Assembly (NCBI GenBank): GCA_033085395.1
Contig: MU853189.1
Location: 1-64,000 of the forward strand
Length of the DNA: 64,000 bases
Reading direction: 5' to 3'
Source: Xanthoparmelia taractica
Lineage: Eukaryota > Ascomycota > Lecanoromycetes > Lecanorales > Parmeliaceae
Position 1 is the first letter of the stretch; every line of letters starts with the position of its first letter. This document shows, piece after piece, positions 51,951 to 63,709 of the stretch. A program made the position numbers and the translations under genes. A model generated the notes under the pieces. That model saw only the letters and a list, made by a program, of their open reading frames with translations, had not been told where the DNA came from and ran no database searches.

Positions 51951-52474
51951 CAACAGCAGAAGAAGATGTGGTCAACGGGCTGGATGTTGACATTTCACGA
52001 AGCAGGCGGAGGGGTCTGAGGGCTGAGGGGAGGTCATACTCATGAAGGCTCAGGGAATGCCATGGATGAACAAGGCGTGGAACCTCGTGTGGTACTCGCA
52101 CTGGGGCTCAGTCCCGGTGACAACTGCGTTAGCTGTTGAATTCTATTTCATATTCGCACCCGCACTGGAGTCCCATCCGGGCTGATGCACAGATTCTATA
52201 GTTGACTGCCTTCCGTTTTAAGAGAGAGATGGGCTACTGCTTTCAACCCTCCCAACTCCACTGATCGATGGTCTCGATATTATCCGATGCTGACGTGCAT
52301 GAGGTAGATAATAGAGGAGTCAGTATATAGTACTCACCGGCGCTGTAACGGCGCTCGACCCGTGAGTTGCGGTGATCTTTTCTCACCTGGGCCACTCTTC
52401 TGTCGTAACATTTTTGGTAAGTTATCTTTGTTTCAGAGATCTCAAAGAGGCGTCGTGTATTCTCGTTCTTAGAT

Positions 52475-52539
52475 GAAAAGAAAAGAAAAGAAAAGAAAAG
52501 AAAAGAAAGTAACGCTACCTCTCTCTCTCTCTCTCTCTC
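52475..52539. repeat. Microsatellites (AAAAG)n and (CT)n
   Basis: About six to seven copies of AAAAG (52475-52508) are followed after about ten bases by about ten CT units (52519-52539). Both are uninterrupted and likely length-polymorphic. Confidence 0.9.
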
Positions 52540-52851
52540 ATTGAACCTACTCTACTTCTAATACATCTCGCCTCTGTCTGATTGTTCGAACCCCCAATAT
52601 ATTATTCAAGCCCTTGATCCACCCCGCAAAGAATCCGAAACAGCTTCGAGATGAAATTACCTGAAGCATATCCGAACATCTTTCTTCATCCGTGCCATTT
52701 CGAAGAAAGGATGATGACAAGGCAACCGCCACGACTATTTATACCCCGAGCGAGATTGGAGTCGAATCGAGTCGAGTCGGTTGCGCTGGGTGGATTTTTA
52801 GATGGGATTTCTATTTATTGGAGATGGTTGGTTGATTGATTGTGACGGCAA

Positions 52852-52931
52852 AGGAGGAGGAGGAGGAGGAGGAGGAGGAGGAGAAGGAGGAGGAGAAGGA
52901 GGAGGGAGGGAGGGAGGGAGGGAGGGAGGGA
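52852..52931. repeat. Compound purine microsatellite (GGA)n-(GGGA)n
   Basis: About 80 bases consist only of G and A: AGG units with two AAGG interruptions, then GGGA units. The strict purine strand could form triplex or G-rich structures. Confidence 0.9.
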
Positions 52932-53309
52932 AGAACGCTCGCCTAATGGGCGCCACGACACGGTGGTACTTTCTGTAAGTATGGGTTGGGTTGGGGTTGG
53001 ATGGGCGCTTGGATAAGGCGAAGCAAGGCAAAGGAAAGGAAAGGAAAGGGCAGGACTGAGCCGGATGAGGGAAGGGGCTGGTACTGGATGGATATTAGGC
53101 CCGCTGGACGATCGAGGACGGATTGATGGGTGGAAGGAGTGGGTAGCGGGCATGGGGTACTAACAGTGGTCGATGAGATGGAAGAAGGAAAGCACATAGC
53201 CAATCGCATGACAAGCACATTCGCATCATCTCATTTCTTACTCGTGTCAGGCAAGAAGCCGGCACTCTTTTTTAGTAAGAGAGAAAGCCCAGCAAATGCA
53301 CCCAACGCC

Positions 53310-53906
53310 TCAAAACTCCCTATACCCCTTTCCCCCCGACACCATCTCCTCCCCCATCCTCCTATGGTCCTCCCCGGGCCTCACCCACGCCCCCGTCACA
53401 TCCAGCATCCCCTTCTCCCCAAACTTCCTCCTACAATATTCCACAACGGCTTTGATCTCCCTCAAACTCTCCCTCTCCAACGCCTCCTTATCGTCGCAGC
53501 CCTCCCCTTGCCCTTTCTTCACCAAGGCCTCGACCCTACCGATAAACGCCCTCGCGTCTTCCTCCACACCCCCCCACACGTCCTTAAACACCTCACTCCC
53601 GGCAACGTTCTTGTACCACGCCCTCGCGTTGTCGTAGTCCCCTTCGATGCGGTGCAGTATGCCGTGCAAGAACATGCCTTCGTAAGCGGGCGGCGCTTGC
53701 ATGTGGCGGACTAGGAAGTGCGCGGAGGGCAGGTCATTGTTCAAGATGTGCAGGGCGGCTTCGAGGGTGGGATGTAGAGATAGGTTGGAGATCTGCGCGG
53801 TGAGGTCGGTTGAGGTCGGTTTGGCTGGGGGTGTGAGGGGCGGAGGGAGGGCGAGGATGTGTGCGTAGAGGGCGGAGAAGGTGGGATAGGCGGCGTCGGC
53901 GACCAT
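53310..53906 (-). CDS. Conserved unknown protein, possibly helical-repeat
   Basis: A single exon of 198 residues from the ATG at 53906. The middle is well ordered: HPTLEAALHILNNDLPSAHF, LVRHMQAPPAYEGMFLHGIL and HRIEGDYDNARAWYKNVAGS. It is followed by DVWGGVEEDARAFIGRVEAL and a helical Glu/Lys-rich part. The HRIEGDYDNARAWYKNV segment looks like one TPR-type helix pair. I cannot name the family; it appears to be a small conserved ascomycete protein. The coding strand is C-rich over the 5' half and G-rich over the 3' half. Confidence 0.75.
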   Translation of the reverse strand: MVADAAYPTFSALYAHILALPPPLTPPAKPTSTDLTAQISNLSLHPTLEAALHILNNDLPSAHFLVRHMQAPPAYEGMFLHGILHRIEGDYDNARAWYKNVAGSEVFKDVWGGVEEDARAFIGRVEALVKKGQGEGCDDKEALERESLREIKAVVEYCRRKFGEKGMLDVTGAWVRPGEDHRRMGEEMVSGGKGYREF

Positions 53907-56562
53907 GGATGAAACGTGAGGGTATTATTGTAAGCCCTCAGTGATGATTGGTGGAGAGGGAGTAGGATGAAAATACTGCAGTCTAGGAGTAATTTGAATT
54001 TGTATGATCTTTCATAGACGTCATTATTTCCGCCACTGAGAAACCGTTTTCATGACATTTAGGTCACTTGCAGCAGAAATGTATCATGCTTTCTGCGACG
54101 GGTCTTTGGTATACGGTAAGCTCATGTTGAGATGCTGATGCCTCGTTTGCGGAGCTTAGGTCCCACCAATCAACCTCGCCATGACCCTTCCTGCAAGGTC
54201 ATAGGTCTTGCCGCCTTTGGTAACATATGAGCATATTTGAGCCGTTACCGATGTGGCAACCTTTCTGAGGATGAGGATCGTCAAGGGGGAAACGGAGAGA
54301 CATATGCAGGAGTCCTGCATATCAAGCGAAGCAGAAGGGTCGGAAGAATGTACGCTTCCGTTCATCGAGCGAGATCTCCATGGATATACAAATCTCGATC
54401 GAGAGGTAGCCGCTCCAGTGTCGGATAAATGCTGAGCAACTCGCTTGTAACGCTTGCTCGACAAGACCCAGGGCTATGTGCGAGAACCGTTGCACGTGGC
54501 AAGGATTTATTTGCGCTTCCCGTGCGAGCCGCCTTTGTCCAGTGTCGGACGATTGATAGGTGGGTGTCCGGGTCAGTGTAGAGATTGACAGGTCCGGCTC
54601 CTATCCCGTGGGTGTTCCTTGAAGATCTAGTCCAAGATCCAGCTTCTCCGTCAGTTCCGAGCTGCAACGGTTAGAGCCTGGCTCTTAGGTCGGTAGCCGG
54701 AGAACGTACTTCCTACCCTTCGATGTTCAACCTGAAGAGCAGACTTGGACGATTTTGGGGCCTCTTAGCTTGGCCTATCCCTGGTGGCTCTCACACGAAA
54801 AGCTCCCAGTCGACTTTGGCGAGCGATTCTCGGTCTGCAGAAAATCGCGATCAGCTGGACAACCGCCGGATCAGTACACTCATAAAGACTCATTTGTCGA
54901 AACGTGCTGAAGGCAAAGACATGCTTCTCACGCACAGGTTTGAGGATTCACGTAACAAGTACTCAATCAAATGCTCTGCCAATCCGAGTACGAACTCGAG
55001 CTTAGGGCTGACCACTCTGTGCGAGAGCCAAGTTTACTGCCACAACGGCAGCCTCGAATGTTACAAAACTTCCAGATTTTGAAAGGGTCAACTGCGGCTT
55101 AGCTTGCGAAGATGGCTGGATTGGTGGAGAGATATGGGAATAGACACAGAGGTTGCACCTATTTTACGTAGAGTGAAAGGAAGAAAAAAAGAAATAGACC
55201 GAACAAAGGGCCGAGAGACGTGGCGGAGCGAGTATTGTGCTTGAAGGAGACGCACCTTAAGATCAATGCCAATGATGTCCTCTCATTTGAACCCTTTCTG
55301 CTCTTCGATAGCGACTAACGCCGTGACATTTGCAGCTGTCACATTTATTCCAAGGCATGTACAGCAATGACCATACATGTGGCAAACAACGTCGTCCAAT
55401 GCCCGTCTTCTCGGAATAAGGCACAGATCATTATCAGGTTCTTGCTCGACAGAAATATTTCCGTCAAAGAACCAGCTTTGTACAGCACATGATGAACAAA
55501 TCTTGCACGAGCTACCATGATCGCTCATGATGCCCTTGGCTTGAAAGACATCAACGGGCACTGATATCTTGCCTCTGCACATGAGCACTGAAAACGGCAT
55601 TGCTCAAAAGATCCCTGTTTGGTCAAGGCGTAGGACGCGGGTCGCCGACGATCCTCGTCCCAGAGACCCATCGGTGGAGCAAGAGATAGATGCTTGGATA
55701 TCCCATCGACAGGCAAAGTGATGGTGATTCCCATTATTGCAAGACGCAAGGATTTTCTTCAGCATGCATTGGAATCTCGACTGACTCAAGGGGACAGAAT
55801 CGTGGAAAAGAAAAATGATCGGCGGCAAGCGCAACCGGAGCTAAAACAAGTCAAGACTAGAGTCGAAACGGAATAGTCTTATGCACAGTATAACGGCTAT
55901 CTCAGCTTTTGGCTGGTAAAGCTACTTCGGACAGCAAAGAGAAATAATGCAAGGACCAATGTAGACAGTAGAAGTACCAGGACGGGTCACGGCAGTGATA
56001 GATCGGAAGTGATTGTTATTTGTCAATGGCTTCGACTGCAACCCTCCTTATTCCCGTCAGAGCGCATATTGGTCTATGCGCCTGACTTTTGACTTGCTTT
56101 GGCTGGATAGGAAATGGGTCTTATGCAGGCCAAGCCGACCTAAGCCAACCGAGATGACAGGTACTCCTAATTTCCACCCAACACAATTGTGGCGAAAACG
56201 ATAATGCATGCATGCAGCGCTGGTCCCAACGGTCATGGCGTTTGCCGAGAATGTCCAGCGATCCGTAGATCAAAAACAACTAGATCAAAGTATGGTACAA
56301 AGAATGCGAGCTATCGAATAGACATGGTTGTCCCCAGGGCAGATGATACGCCAGGCAAGTTCAGAAGAGTACATATGAATGCAAGCATTTATGCATACCG
56401 CCGAATGCAATGTAAGATGCGCGAGAAGGGTATAATTAACCAGTCAGAATGCCAGATCCAAAACATATCGAGTAACAGAAATAACAGGTCGCCCTGGCGA
56501 CCCTGCATGAAATGAAATGAAATGATGGTCCACGTTTCGACAAGTCGAAACGGAGAGGCTGG
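53907..56562. other. Large intergenic region, about 2.7 kb
   Basis: No convincing gene is seen between the two minus-strand genes. Short frames on both strands have no family resemblance; one Cys-containing frame at 55283-55600 is listed separately as doubtful. Confidence 0.5.
55283..55600 (-). CDS. Possible small Cys-containing orphan protein (doubtful)
   Basis: A frame of 105 residues from an ATG at 55600. It has Cys pairs (CKICSSC and CHMYGHCCTC) separated by about 45 residues, an arrangement that could bind zinc. There is no signal peptide and no recognised family. It could also be a remnant or chance frame. Confidence 0.25.
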   Translation of the reverse strand: MPFSVLMCRGKISVPVDVFQAKGIMSDHGSSCKICSSCAVQSWFFDGNISVEQEPDNDLCLIPRRRALDDVVCHMYGHCCTCLGINVTAANVTALVAIEEQKGFK

Positions 56563-57523
56563 TCATGGCTCCCGTTTGGGACTGCTTCGCTCGCTTAGAT
56601 CCCGTGAGCCATGCCTTATCTCCCTCATTTCTCTATTATCCGACCCGGCCGTATGATGAGCTGGAGGGTGGCGTGTTTCAGGATGCGCCGAACTCGTGCT
56701 GCTTTCGGCCTCCCCCTCCAGACTCTGTCGTCCACTTTCGTGCGCCGCACGGGACGAGCTATCGCTGGCCCTAGAGTTTTGTCGGCGTCGTCGGCCAGAG
56801 GTCGTCCCCGACGGTCCCTGTTGGTTGAAGGATGGTGACGTATGAGATGAGGGTGTTGGTGCGGGTTGGTGGGACCCTGTAGCCTTGCGCTTTTTGGGCG
56901 AAGTCGTGTATTCGGAGCGCAGGTGAGAACCTGGGGGTTGCGTGTTTGGCGATGTGTGTGCACTCCTGCCTGACGGTGTTCCCTGCTCTTTGTCTTTGGA
57001 CTTGCCTTGGTCGCCCGGTGGTTGCCAATGATGGAAGTACAGAGGCGAGGAGGGTTGCTCTTGGTGTTGGCTTGTCTGCGTTTGCTGAAGAGGATGCTGG
57101 CCTGTTAATTGTATCGTAGCGGGAGTTGTCTGAGCGGGCACGTGTAGATCACCGCCGGTGTTGAGTCGAGATAAAGAAGACTGCGATGTTGTAGGCCTTG
57201 GGTTAGATGTCGGTGGAGCTGCTTGTAGAGGTTGCTGGGGCCTGACGCGCTCGTTGGGGAGCGTAGAGGTGGTGTATGAGGGTGTGAAACTTGCATTGGC
57301 TTGAGGCTGGGGCACTGGTTGTATCGGTGTACTCTGTGCTGGCGGCTGCATTTGTTGCGCGCCATAAGGGTTCGGGTTCGGACCGGTGAGGAGACGGGTA
57401 TCTCGCCGTTGCTCTGGGGACGGTTGGAGTTGGGCATGCGCTGGCTGCTGCTGGATCTGGGCTTGGGCATGTGCTTGGGCTTGGGCTTGGGCATGCTGTT
57501 GCTGTTGCTGTTGTTGCTGCTGC

Positions 57524-57570
<47 letters not shown>

Positions 57571-58125
57571 GATTTGAGCCTGCTGCTGGAGCGTGAGCTG
57601 TGCCATGTAATGTTGGGCCCACTCCAGGCTCAGTTGCCCAACAGTGCCTCCCCCAAGGCTCGCAAAGATCATAGGAACCATTGGCGGAGGTATCCCACCT
57701 CGTAGAGATTCTTGTAGCATGTTTTGCTCGAGCTTTCGTTGCTCCAACCTCAGGCTCTCTTGTCGAGTCTTTTCCTCTTCCTGCTTGCGTCGATCCTCCT
57801 GGGATTTTGCATTGAGCCAGGTCCGCATTGATTCGTCCTGGCCTCCTTGCCATTGTGACGGGGCGGCAGGCAGCGAAGGCAAGGACAAGCCGGTCGTCTG
57901 TGGAGCTCGTTCGGGCAACGGCAGACTTCTCTCCATGGCCGAGGGCGGTGGTAAGCCCCGGTGCGGTGTGCTCATTTCCCGTGGGTTGTTATCCGGTACA
58001 GCAGAAAGAGGAGCAGGCTTTGAGGGAGGAGAGTAGTATGAGGAGGGAGAGCGTTGTTGAGCAGATGAGGCTGCATAGGGATTGGCAAACGCGTGCTGTT
58101 GTAAAGGCTTGAGTGTAAGTAACAT
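56563..58125 (-). CDS. Polyglutamine/proline-rich protein, probably nuclear
   Basis: A single exon of 520 residues from the ATG at 58125. The N-terminus is Pro/Ser-rich. A conserved segment (about residues 100-175) has SMRTWLNAKSQEDRRKQEEE, an Arg/Glu/Gln helix, then GGIPPPMVPMIFASLGG and SLEWAQHYMAQLTLQQQ. A run of 25 Gln codons and a His-Ala-Gln-rich stretch follow. The C-terminal half is disordered Gln/Ser/Pro/Thr-rich, including a basic patch (GRRRRQNSR, SPKKRKAT) that may be nuclear localising. Similar proteins exist in filamentous ascomycetes without a known role; a transcription-related function is suggested only by composition. The very long upstream region is unusual. Confidence 0.8.
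57496..57570 (-). repeat. Glutamine codon repeat (25 CAG/CAA)
   Basis: Exactly 25 consecutive Gln codons on the minus strand, mixing CAG and CAA. The interruptions should make it more stable than a pure CAG tract. It lies inside the coding region. Confidence 0.92.
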
Positions 58126-59027
58126 TGGTGCGGAGGTGTATGTTTAAGGATTTGGTGACATGAAGGTGAATTGAGCGGAAACGTAGGATGTAGGATGTAG
58201 GTAGTTTTTAAGTGAGTAGGTACAACCTTTTTGGAGGGGGGAAGGGCGGAGAAATATATCGATCCGGAAGAGAGAGTTGAAGAGAGAGGAAGGAGGAGTG
58301 GAATGCTAATAGACCAGCTGTAGCAGATTCTGGCAGACCAATGAGCGATGAGCATGAAGCGTTTGGGGGAGAATGGTGAGGGACGGGTATATGTACCCAG
58401 TTCAAGTAATGAGAATGCCGGTCATAGTCCGAAAGTAGTGGTCGCCTTTTTTGGGTTGGGAGTAGTGAGGAAGAATGTGGTCGAATGAAAATGGAAATAG
58501 GCTATGCCCAGCACCAGCCGATCTCTACGCGCGTGGCTTTGGAGAGTTAAGGGTAGGGTCCAAAAGTACGAAGTAGGGTTATGGTTTAAAGTAGAACAGA
58601 GAAAAAAAAGGTTGGAAGAAGGACAGATTGATAAGTGGGTAGGTAGATTTTTGATTGCCAAGGTGGCAGTGCGGGTTACAAGTGAGTAGGTAGAGGGAAG
58701 TAGAGGGAAGTAGAGTGAAAGTAGAGTAGTGGTAAAGGGTCAAGAGATGGTATACGAGGCCAAAGGCAAGAGGCGACAAGCAATGAAAGGATTGAGACAA
58801 GATCGTCGAATGCGTAAGTATTGACGATATTGTATTGACGTACCGGGGGATCGACCAATTCGGGAAGAAGAGGGGGAGTCTTGTCACGCTTGTCCTAGGC
58901 AGGAGAGTAAGAAACTACTTTCTACTTCTACAGGCATGGCATTTTTGGGGGGCTTGCAGGTCTCTTTTTTTCCCCCTTGATGGTATCTTTTTCCCACTCT
59001 GGCACCCCACAAGTGCTTATCCCCTCT

Positions 59028-59080
59028 TTTTTTTTTTTTTTCTTTTTTTTTCTTTTTTTCTCTCTTTTTTCTCTCTCTTT
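59028..59080. repeat. Poly-T tract with C interruptions
   Basis: A run of T broken by single C residues, followed by TTTTTTCTCTCTC. Such T-rich tracts commonly disfavour nucleosomes near fungal promoters. Confidence 0.8.
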
Positions 59081-62000
59081 TATGTTTCCCTAAGATCAGA
59101 GTATCCGGGCAGTAGGCATCCGGTGTAGTTACCTTACTCGTTTAAATTTTCAAATTCTTTTTTGGGTTTTGCGACGCGCCTCATAAAATGCCCTGGACAA
59201 GGGCGAAACAAGCAGAGTCAAGGCTTGGCTCTACACAAAAAAAAACAAAAAAAAAACAACAACTGTTCAAGGGTTCAGTTGATTATTATTATGATCAGAC
59301 TAATGAAAGGGTTTCATATAATATTATCATAATTATCAGAGCTGTTGATTGGTCGATAAACATCTGACTTACCTTATGATCTTCTCGGCAGCTTTCCGGA
59401 CAGGCCAAACCATCGAAAAATCCAACCAAGCTTTTTTGATCTGCAATTATTATTATTCCACCAGTTCCACTTCATCAAAAAAGGCTTACCGCAGTAAGAC
59501 CAAAAAACAAAAGAGAAGGTCCTACCGATCGATTACTCAAATCAAGCCGTTTCATTTATTACGATATGTCGATTGTGGATCTCCCCTCTCTTCTTACTCT
59601 TCTTCTTCCTATACCCACCAACAAGATCATCAAATCCTGTTTCGGCGAATTCTGCGCCAATATCTCTTTGCTTCTCTGGTACTCCCCCCCCCCTACTTCG
59701 TATACCAAGGATCGATCTCTTTTCCAGCCAGATCTAAGCCGCCCTGCTGCAACGTCTTTGCCCGCAGTCCTGTAAGCTGGCTTTGGGAGCAATGGACCGA
59801 CAATGGATGGGGCGGATCGATAGGTGTCGCTTCCCGCTGGCTCAGGCCATGCCGCGCAATCATAACCTGGTCAACGATTTTTGACGGCGCCTGGTGACAG
59901 AAAAATGTCTCCGTGGGTCCGAAAAGGCTGCCGCCTGCAGCCGCGTACATTGGATTCCTGCATAGGCTTAGTCTCTGCGACTGCATCGCTGCAGATTGGG
60001 AAGCGCAAAGCCCCTTTGGTGGAGCGCCAACAAAAAAAAAATGAGACGTTGGACCTGCAGATTTCATAATTCTCGTTGATGAATAATAGCTGCACGGCAT
60101 CTACCTTTTTGCATCGCAACAAAGAACAAATGAACAAGCCTGTTCGTTGACCGGACGCCCGTTCCGGATTTACTTTTCTACAGGGAGGATCCCGGCGGTG
60201 CACATGTTCACCGTTGGCTCACATGGCCATGGCGACAGTAGCTCTGTCGATCCAGCCATCTTCTTCCCAATCTAGCACCATCAAGGCCGTCTCGACCTAC
60301 CCTCGCAACAACAAGCCCCTTTTTTTCTTTTTCGCTTCCAAGTGGACATGTAAAGGCAAAAAGAAGGGCCATTGATCGCCTTCTAGCGTTAGCATGTCGT
60401 GGCGTCTTTCTCCGCCGCCACCGCCTTCATCGGCTTACGCTATAAGCAAGCCACACGGCAGCTTTACCATATTTGGTGCAATATGTCGCAAACCAACGGG
60501 GCCTCTTTTGGCACAGCCCTGTTGGCGACGGCGTCTCTTCTCTGTATCCTGTATGCACTATGTCTGCCTAAAGTGGGTTACCAAGTACGAAGTACGAAGT
60601 AGTTGAACTGTTTCGGTTCCCTCGGTCTTCTCCTGCCCTAGCTTGGTCCTTCCTTTTGCAGTTGTTTTCTGTTGAATCCCACAGATTCCCCCACCTCGTG
60701 TTACGGAGCTAGCCACACGAGATCGACACAAGGGCAACCCCGAGCAAAGTTGAAATCAAAAGAAAATCTCACGTGGCCGCACGTAGAAGTACTTCGATTA
60801 TCATACAGTTGATAACGTGAGCGAACGGCGTCAATACTGCCTTTGCATACCTGAGGGTTGCACAAGAAGGAATCCCAAGTCCTCGGAATCTTACTACAAC
60901 CGAAGCGGATATGAGGATCTAGGGTAGCATTCAGTACGAACTCATGTGCTTATCAGTCTGCCATGATTGCCTCCTCCGTATCATTCTGATCATTCTAGAG
61001 AATCGAGCTCTACAATAATCTTTGTCTCGCTGCGTGGCACATGGCTTTTTTTTTTCGCCCCTCTACCATTAGAAGATCTCGTCCTCATCTTCTCGTCTGT
61101 CTGATTGGAGAAGCCTTATTTTTCCACTCGCCGCAGGTCTTGCAGATTATATAATCTAGATGATAAGGAAACTTTCTCCCTTCTTTGAGCCAAGATACTG
61201 TGGTTATCAAATCTCTCTCGGCGGCGGCGGCGGCGGTGAGCAGGCTTGTGCATGTGCATCAGCCCTTTTCCGAAACGTTTGAAATGGCCCTCTCTGTTTT
61301 TCAAGCCTTTTCGCTTTCTCCGTTAAATCAATCATTTGCCCAAATCTTTCTACACTCTTCATCTCTCGCTAGGCCATCCCACCTCTCTCAATCCATGGTA
61401 CCCACAGCTCATGCCACGGGTCATCAAGCCGATGTTCTAACGGGTACCTGTGTCACCTTGGTACCTACCAAGATGGCCGTCTCTGTGAATATATAATTCA
61501 GCTGGGATCGATACTACAACTGTTAGCCCTCTCTCTTGTCCTCTGGTGGCCCATTTTCCAAGTTCTTTGTTTGCATTTGAGGTCATGATGCTAGCCACTC
61601 TATCCCGCCACTGCAACCCCAATCTAACGTCTCGGCCAACTGTGCATGGCCATCACGTGAGTAAGAGTGGATAAGTATCTCAGTGGCCGGAGCGACGTTA
61701 CCTTCACATCCAAACCTCAGCAGAGATTGATACTCACCAACCCCAGCAAAGAACGACACGATAACCACGAGTTCCGTCACCGTGGTCTCCAACTCCCCAC
61801 ATTCTCTCGCACCGAGGACAGAATTACAAGCGAGTCACCTGACACCACCACCACCAGCCTTCTCCTCACGCCTCACTCCTTACCACCCTTTACTTCCTCC
61901 TCCCCTCGCCTAGATCCGCACCACATACAGCAAACCCCCAAAACCCCTCCAAACCCCGATCCCGACCCCGTTCTCCAAATCTCCTGAGTAACCAACACGC

Positions 62001-62957
62001 AAAATCTAACCCAGCAGCAGCGAAACTTTTCAAGTGGCTCCATCCAGCAAACGTAGGAAATAGATACGGGGATTGATTAGAAGTTTCCGCTCTGCGGTCC
62101 AGGAGAGGAGAGGGGAGAAGGTTCGGTGATGGGGTTGCTGCAAAGGGCTGGTTTGGGAGGTAAAGGGTGATGGTGCTGGTGGTATATGCGATGGGGAAGG
62201 CGGGGGGATGGTGGATGCTAAAAGGGATATGCGAGGGGGGCGGCGGAGGGGGGTGGATGAGGGATGTTCAGGTGGGTACTTGAAGGGGAAATAGATCTGG
62301 ATGAATCGAGAAGAGATGAGACCAGAAGGGAAGGCACGGTTGGGCCCTGATACTTTGACCCGCCCTGGGGTGCCGCGAGGGGAACTTATAGTTTCCGATG
62401 TGTCCGGACAGTGCTTTACGTGTCTTTGGTATCGCGAAATCGTTCCCAGGGGCAGGACGTAGATCCTTTACAACTATCGTATTGAATTGCTACTACATAG
62501 AGAATTAAAATGGTGCTTGGATTAAGATGGTGCTTGCTACAATCTCACTAACCTCAGATCGACAGAATTCACAGTACGGAGCATATCGAGCTAGCCGCAA
62601 AACGATTCATAATGTATTACTCCACCACCCCCTTCCTACCGATTATATCATATACTTGTACCTAGTTTAGTAAATATGTAGCGAAAATAACTACATCCGC
62701 GAATCAGCATCAACATTCAAATCACGAGGCGAGTATATCTCCCTCCATCCATTGCATTGACTCGTAAAGAGTAGGATAATAATTGGTAAGTAAGTAAGTA
62801 AGTAAGGAAATTTAGTAAGTAGCACTTGGCTTGACTTGACTTAACCTCCATCTGACAGTACCTTAACCCCGGTCACACTCCGCCCGCTTTTGAAAAGTCG
62901 ATTTGCAGACAAATAAATAGATGAATAAATGAACAATGTAAGAAGAGTACGTACGTA

Positions 62958-63026
62958 TGGAACGCTCATGTATTCATCGCATAGCTGGTGCTGTGGAACG
63001 CTCGTGTATCCGAATATCTGGTGCTG
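62958..63026 (-). repeat. Imperfect tandem repeat, 36 and 33 bp
   Basis: Two adjacent copies begin TGGAACGCTC(A/G)TGTAT and end CTGGTGCTG, with a differing middle. On the minus strand one frame reads QHQIFGYTSVP then QHQLCDEYMSVP, so both copies stay in frame. It is preceded by MAPVTTTYSTNPPP and followed by a donor-like GTACGTAC. This may be the first exon of an unrecognised gene starting at 63083. Confidence 0.6.
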
Positions 63027-63709
63027 TGGAGGGAGGGACATGGGAGGTGGGTTTGTTGAATAGGTAGTAGTAACTGGGGCCAAGGACGAAGGAGGAAAGG
63101 ATAGAGGATGTGGATTTTTGGTCGGTTGGTGGGGGGAGGGGATAGGGGGTTGTGCTTTGAAGGCTTAATTGGATATGTATGTGTGTGTGGGCCATGGTAG
63201 GGGGGGGGGGGTTTCATCTATCTATCTGTTTTGAGTCCTCGTCAAGAATTGTGTATATCGTGAGGAGGTATGCTAGTGGTTAATTCATTTTCCTTCGGGT
63301 TAGACCTTGGGGGAATCAATAGAGGGTTTCGCTGGATGGGACAGCTGATTGTGTTGGGTTGGGCGTAAATGGGATGGGGCAATGACGGGGAAGGAGTGTA
63401 GCATAGCATAGGATAGCATAGGAGAAGGTATTGCTTTGCTTGAGACTCGTGCAACGTGTTTGTTCTTGCTATAACAGGTGGGTGTGAAATATTGATTGGG
63501 AAGTCGCAGAGGAAGTGGCTGTTATGTAGGTGTGCTTCGAAACAGCAAAGCAGAGTTTCGAGAGAAGGTGCGGTACTGAAGCAGTAAATCATGGTCCGCT
63601 GGTCTGCTGGAGTAGTCGCACGGTACTAGCAGGTTCTTGAAGGATGAGTCTTCGCTCCCCTGAGAGTAGCAAGTATGCGACTTCCTGATGGAGTATGTTA
63701 GGTGTATCT

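Larger units (their letters stand above)
51951..53309. other. Intergenic with microsatellites, about 1.36 kb
   Basis: It contains several simple repeats, listed separately, plus a short AAAGG-type tract near 53027-53049. No coding sequence is supported. Confidence 0.5.
58126..63709. other. Gene-poor region, about 5.6 kb
   Basis: No convincing coding region on either strand. It contains many homopolymer and pyrimidine tracts (for example 59028-59080), A-runs near 59238-59260, scattered TAAGTAAG-type repeats (62788-62805) and a small tandem repeat near 62.96 kb. It could be a long regulatory or untranslated region of the polyQ gene, or simply intergenic. Confidence 0.5.

Noticed and set aside
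52852..52931. Regular GGA/GGGA repeats considered as a CRISPR-like array
   Set aside because: There are no spacers or palindromic repeats; it is a microsatellite in a eukaryotic genome.
57203..57853. Alternative frame rich in Ala/Thr over the polyQ gene
   Set aside because: It is a frame-shifted shadow of the CAG/CAA repeat; the Gln frame has conserved flanks.
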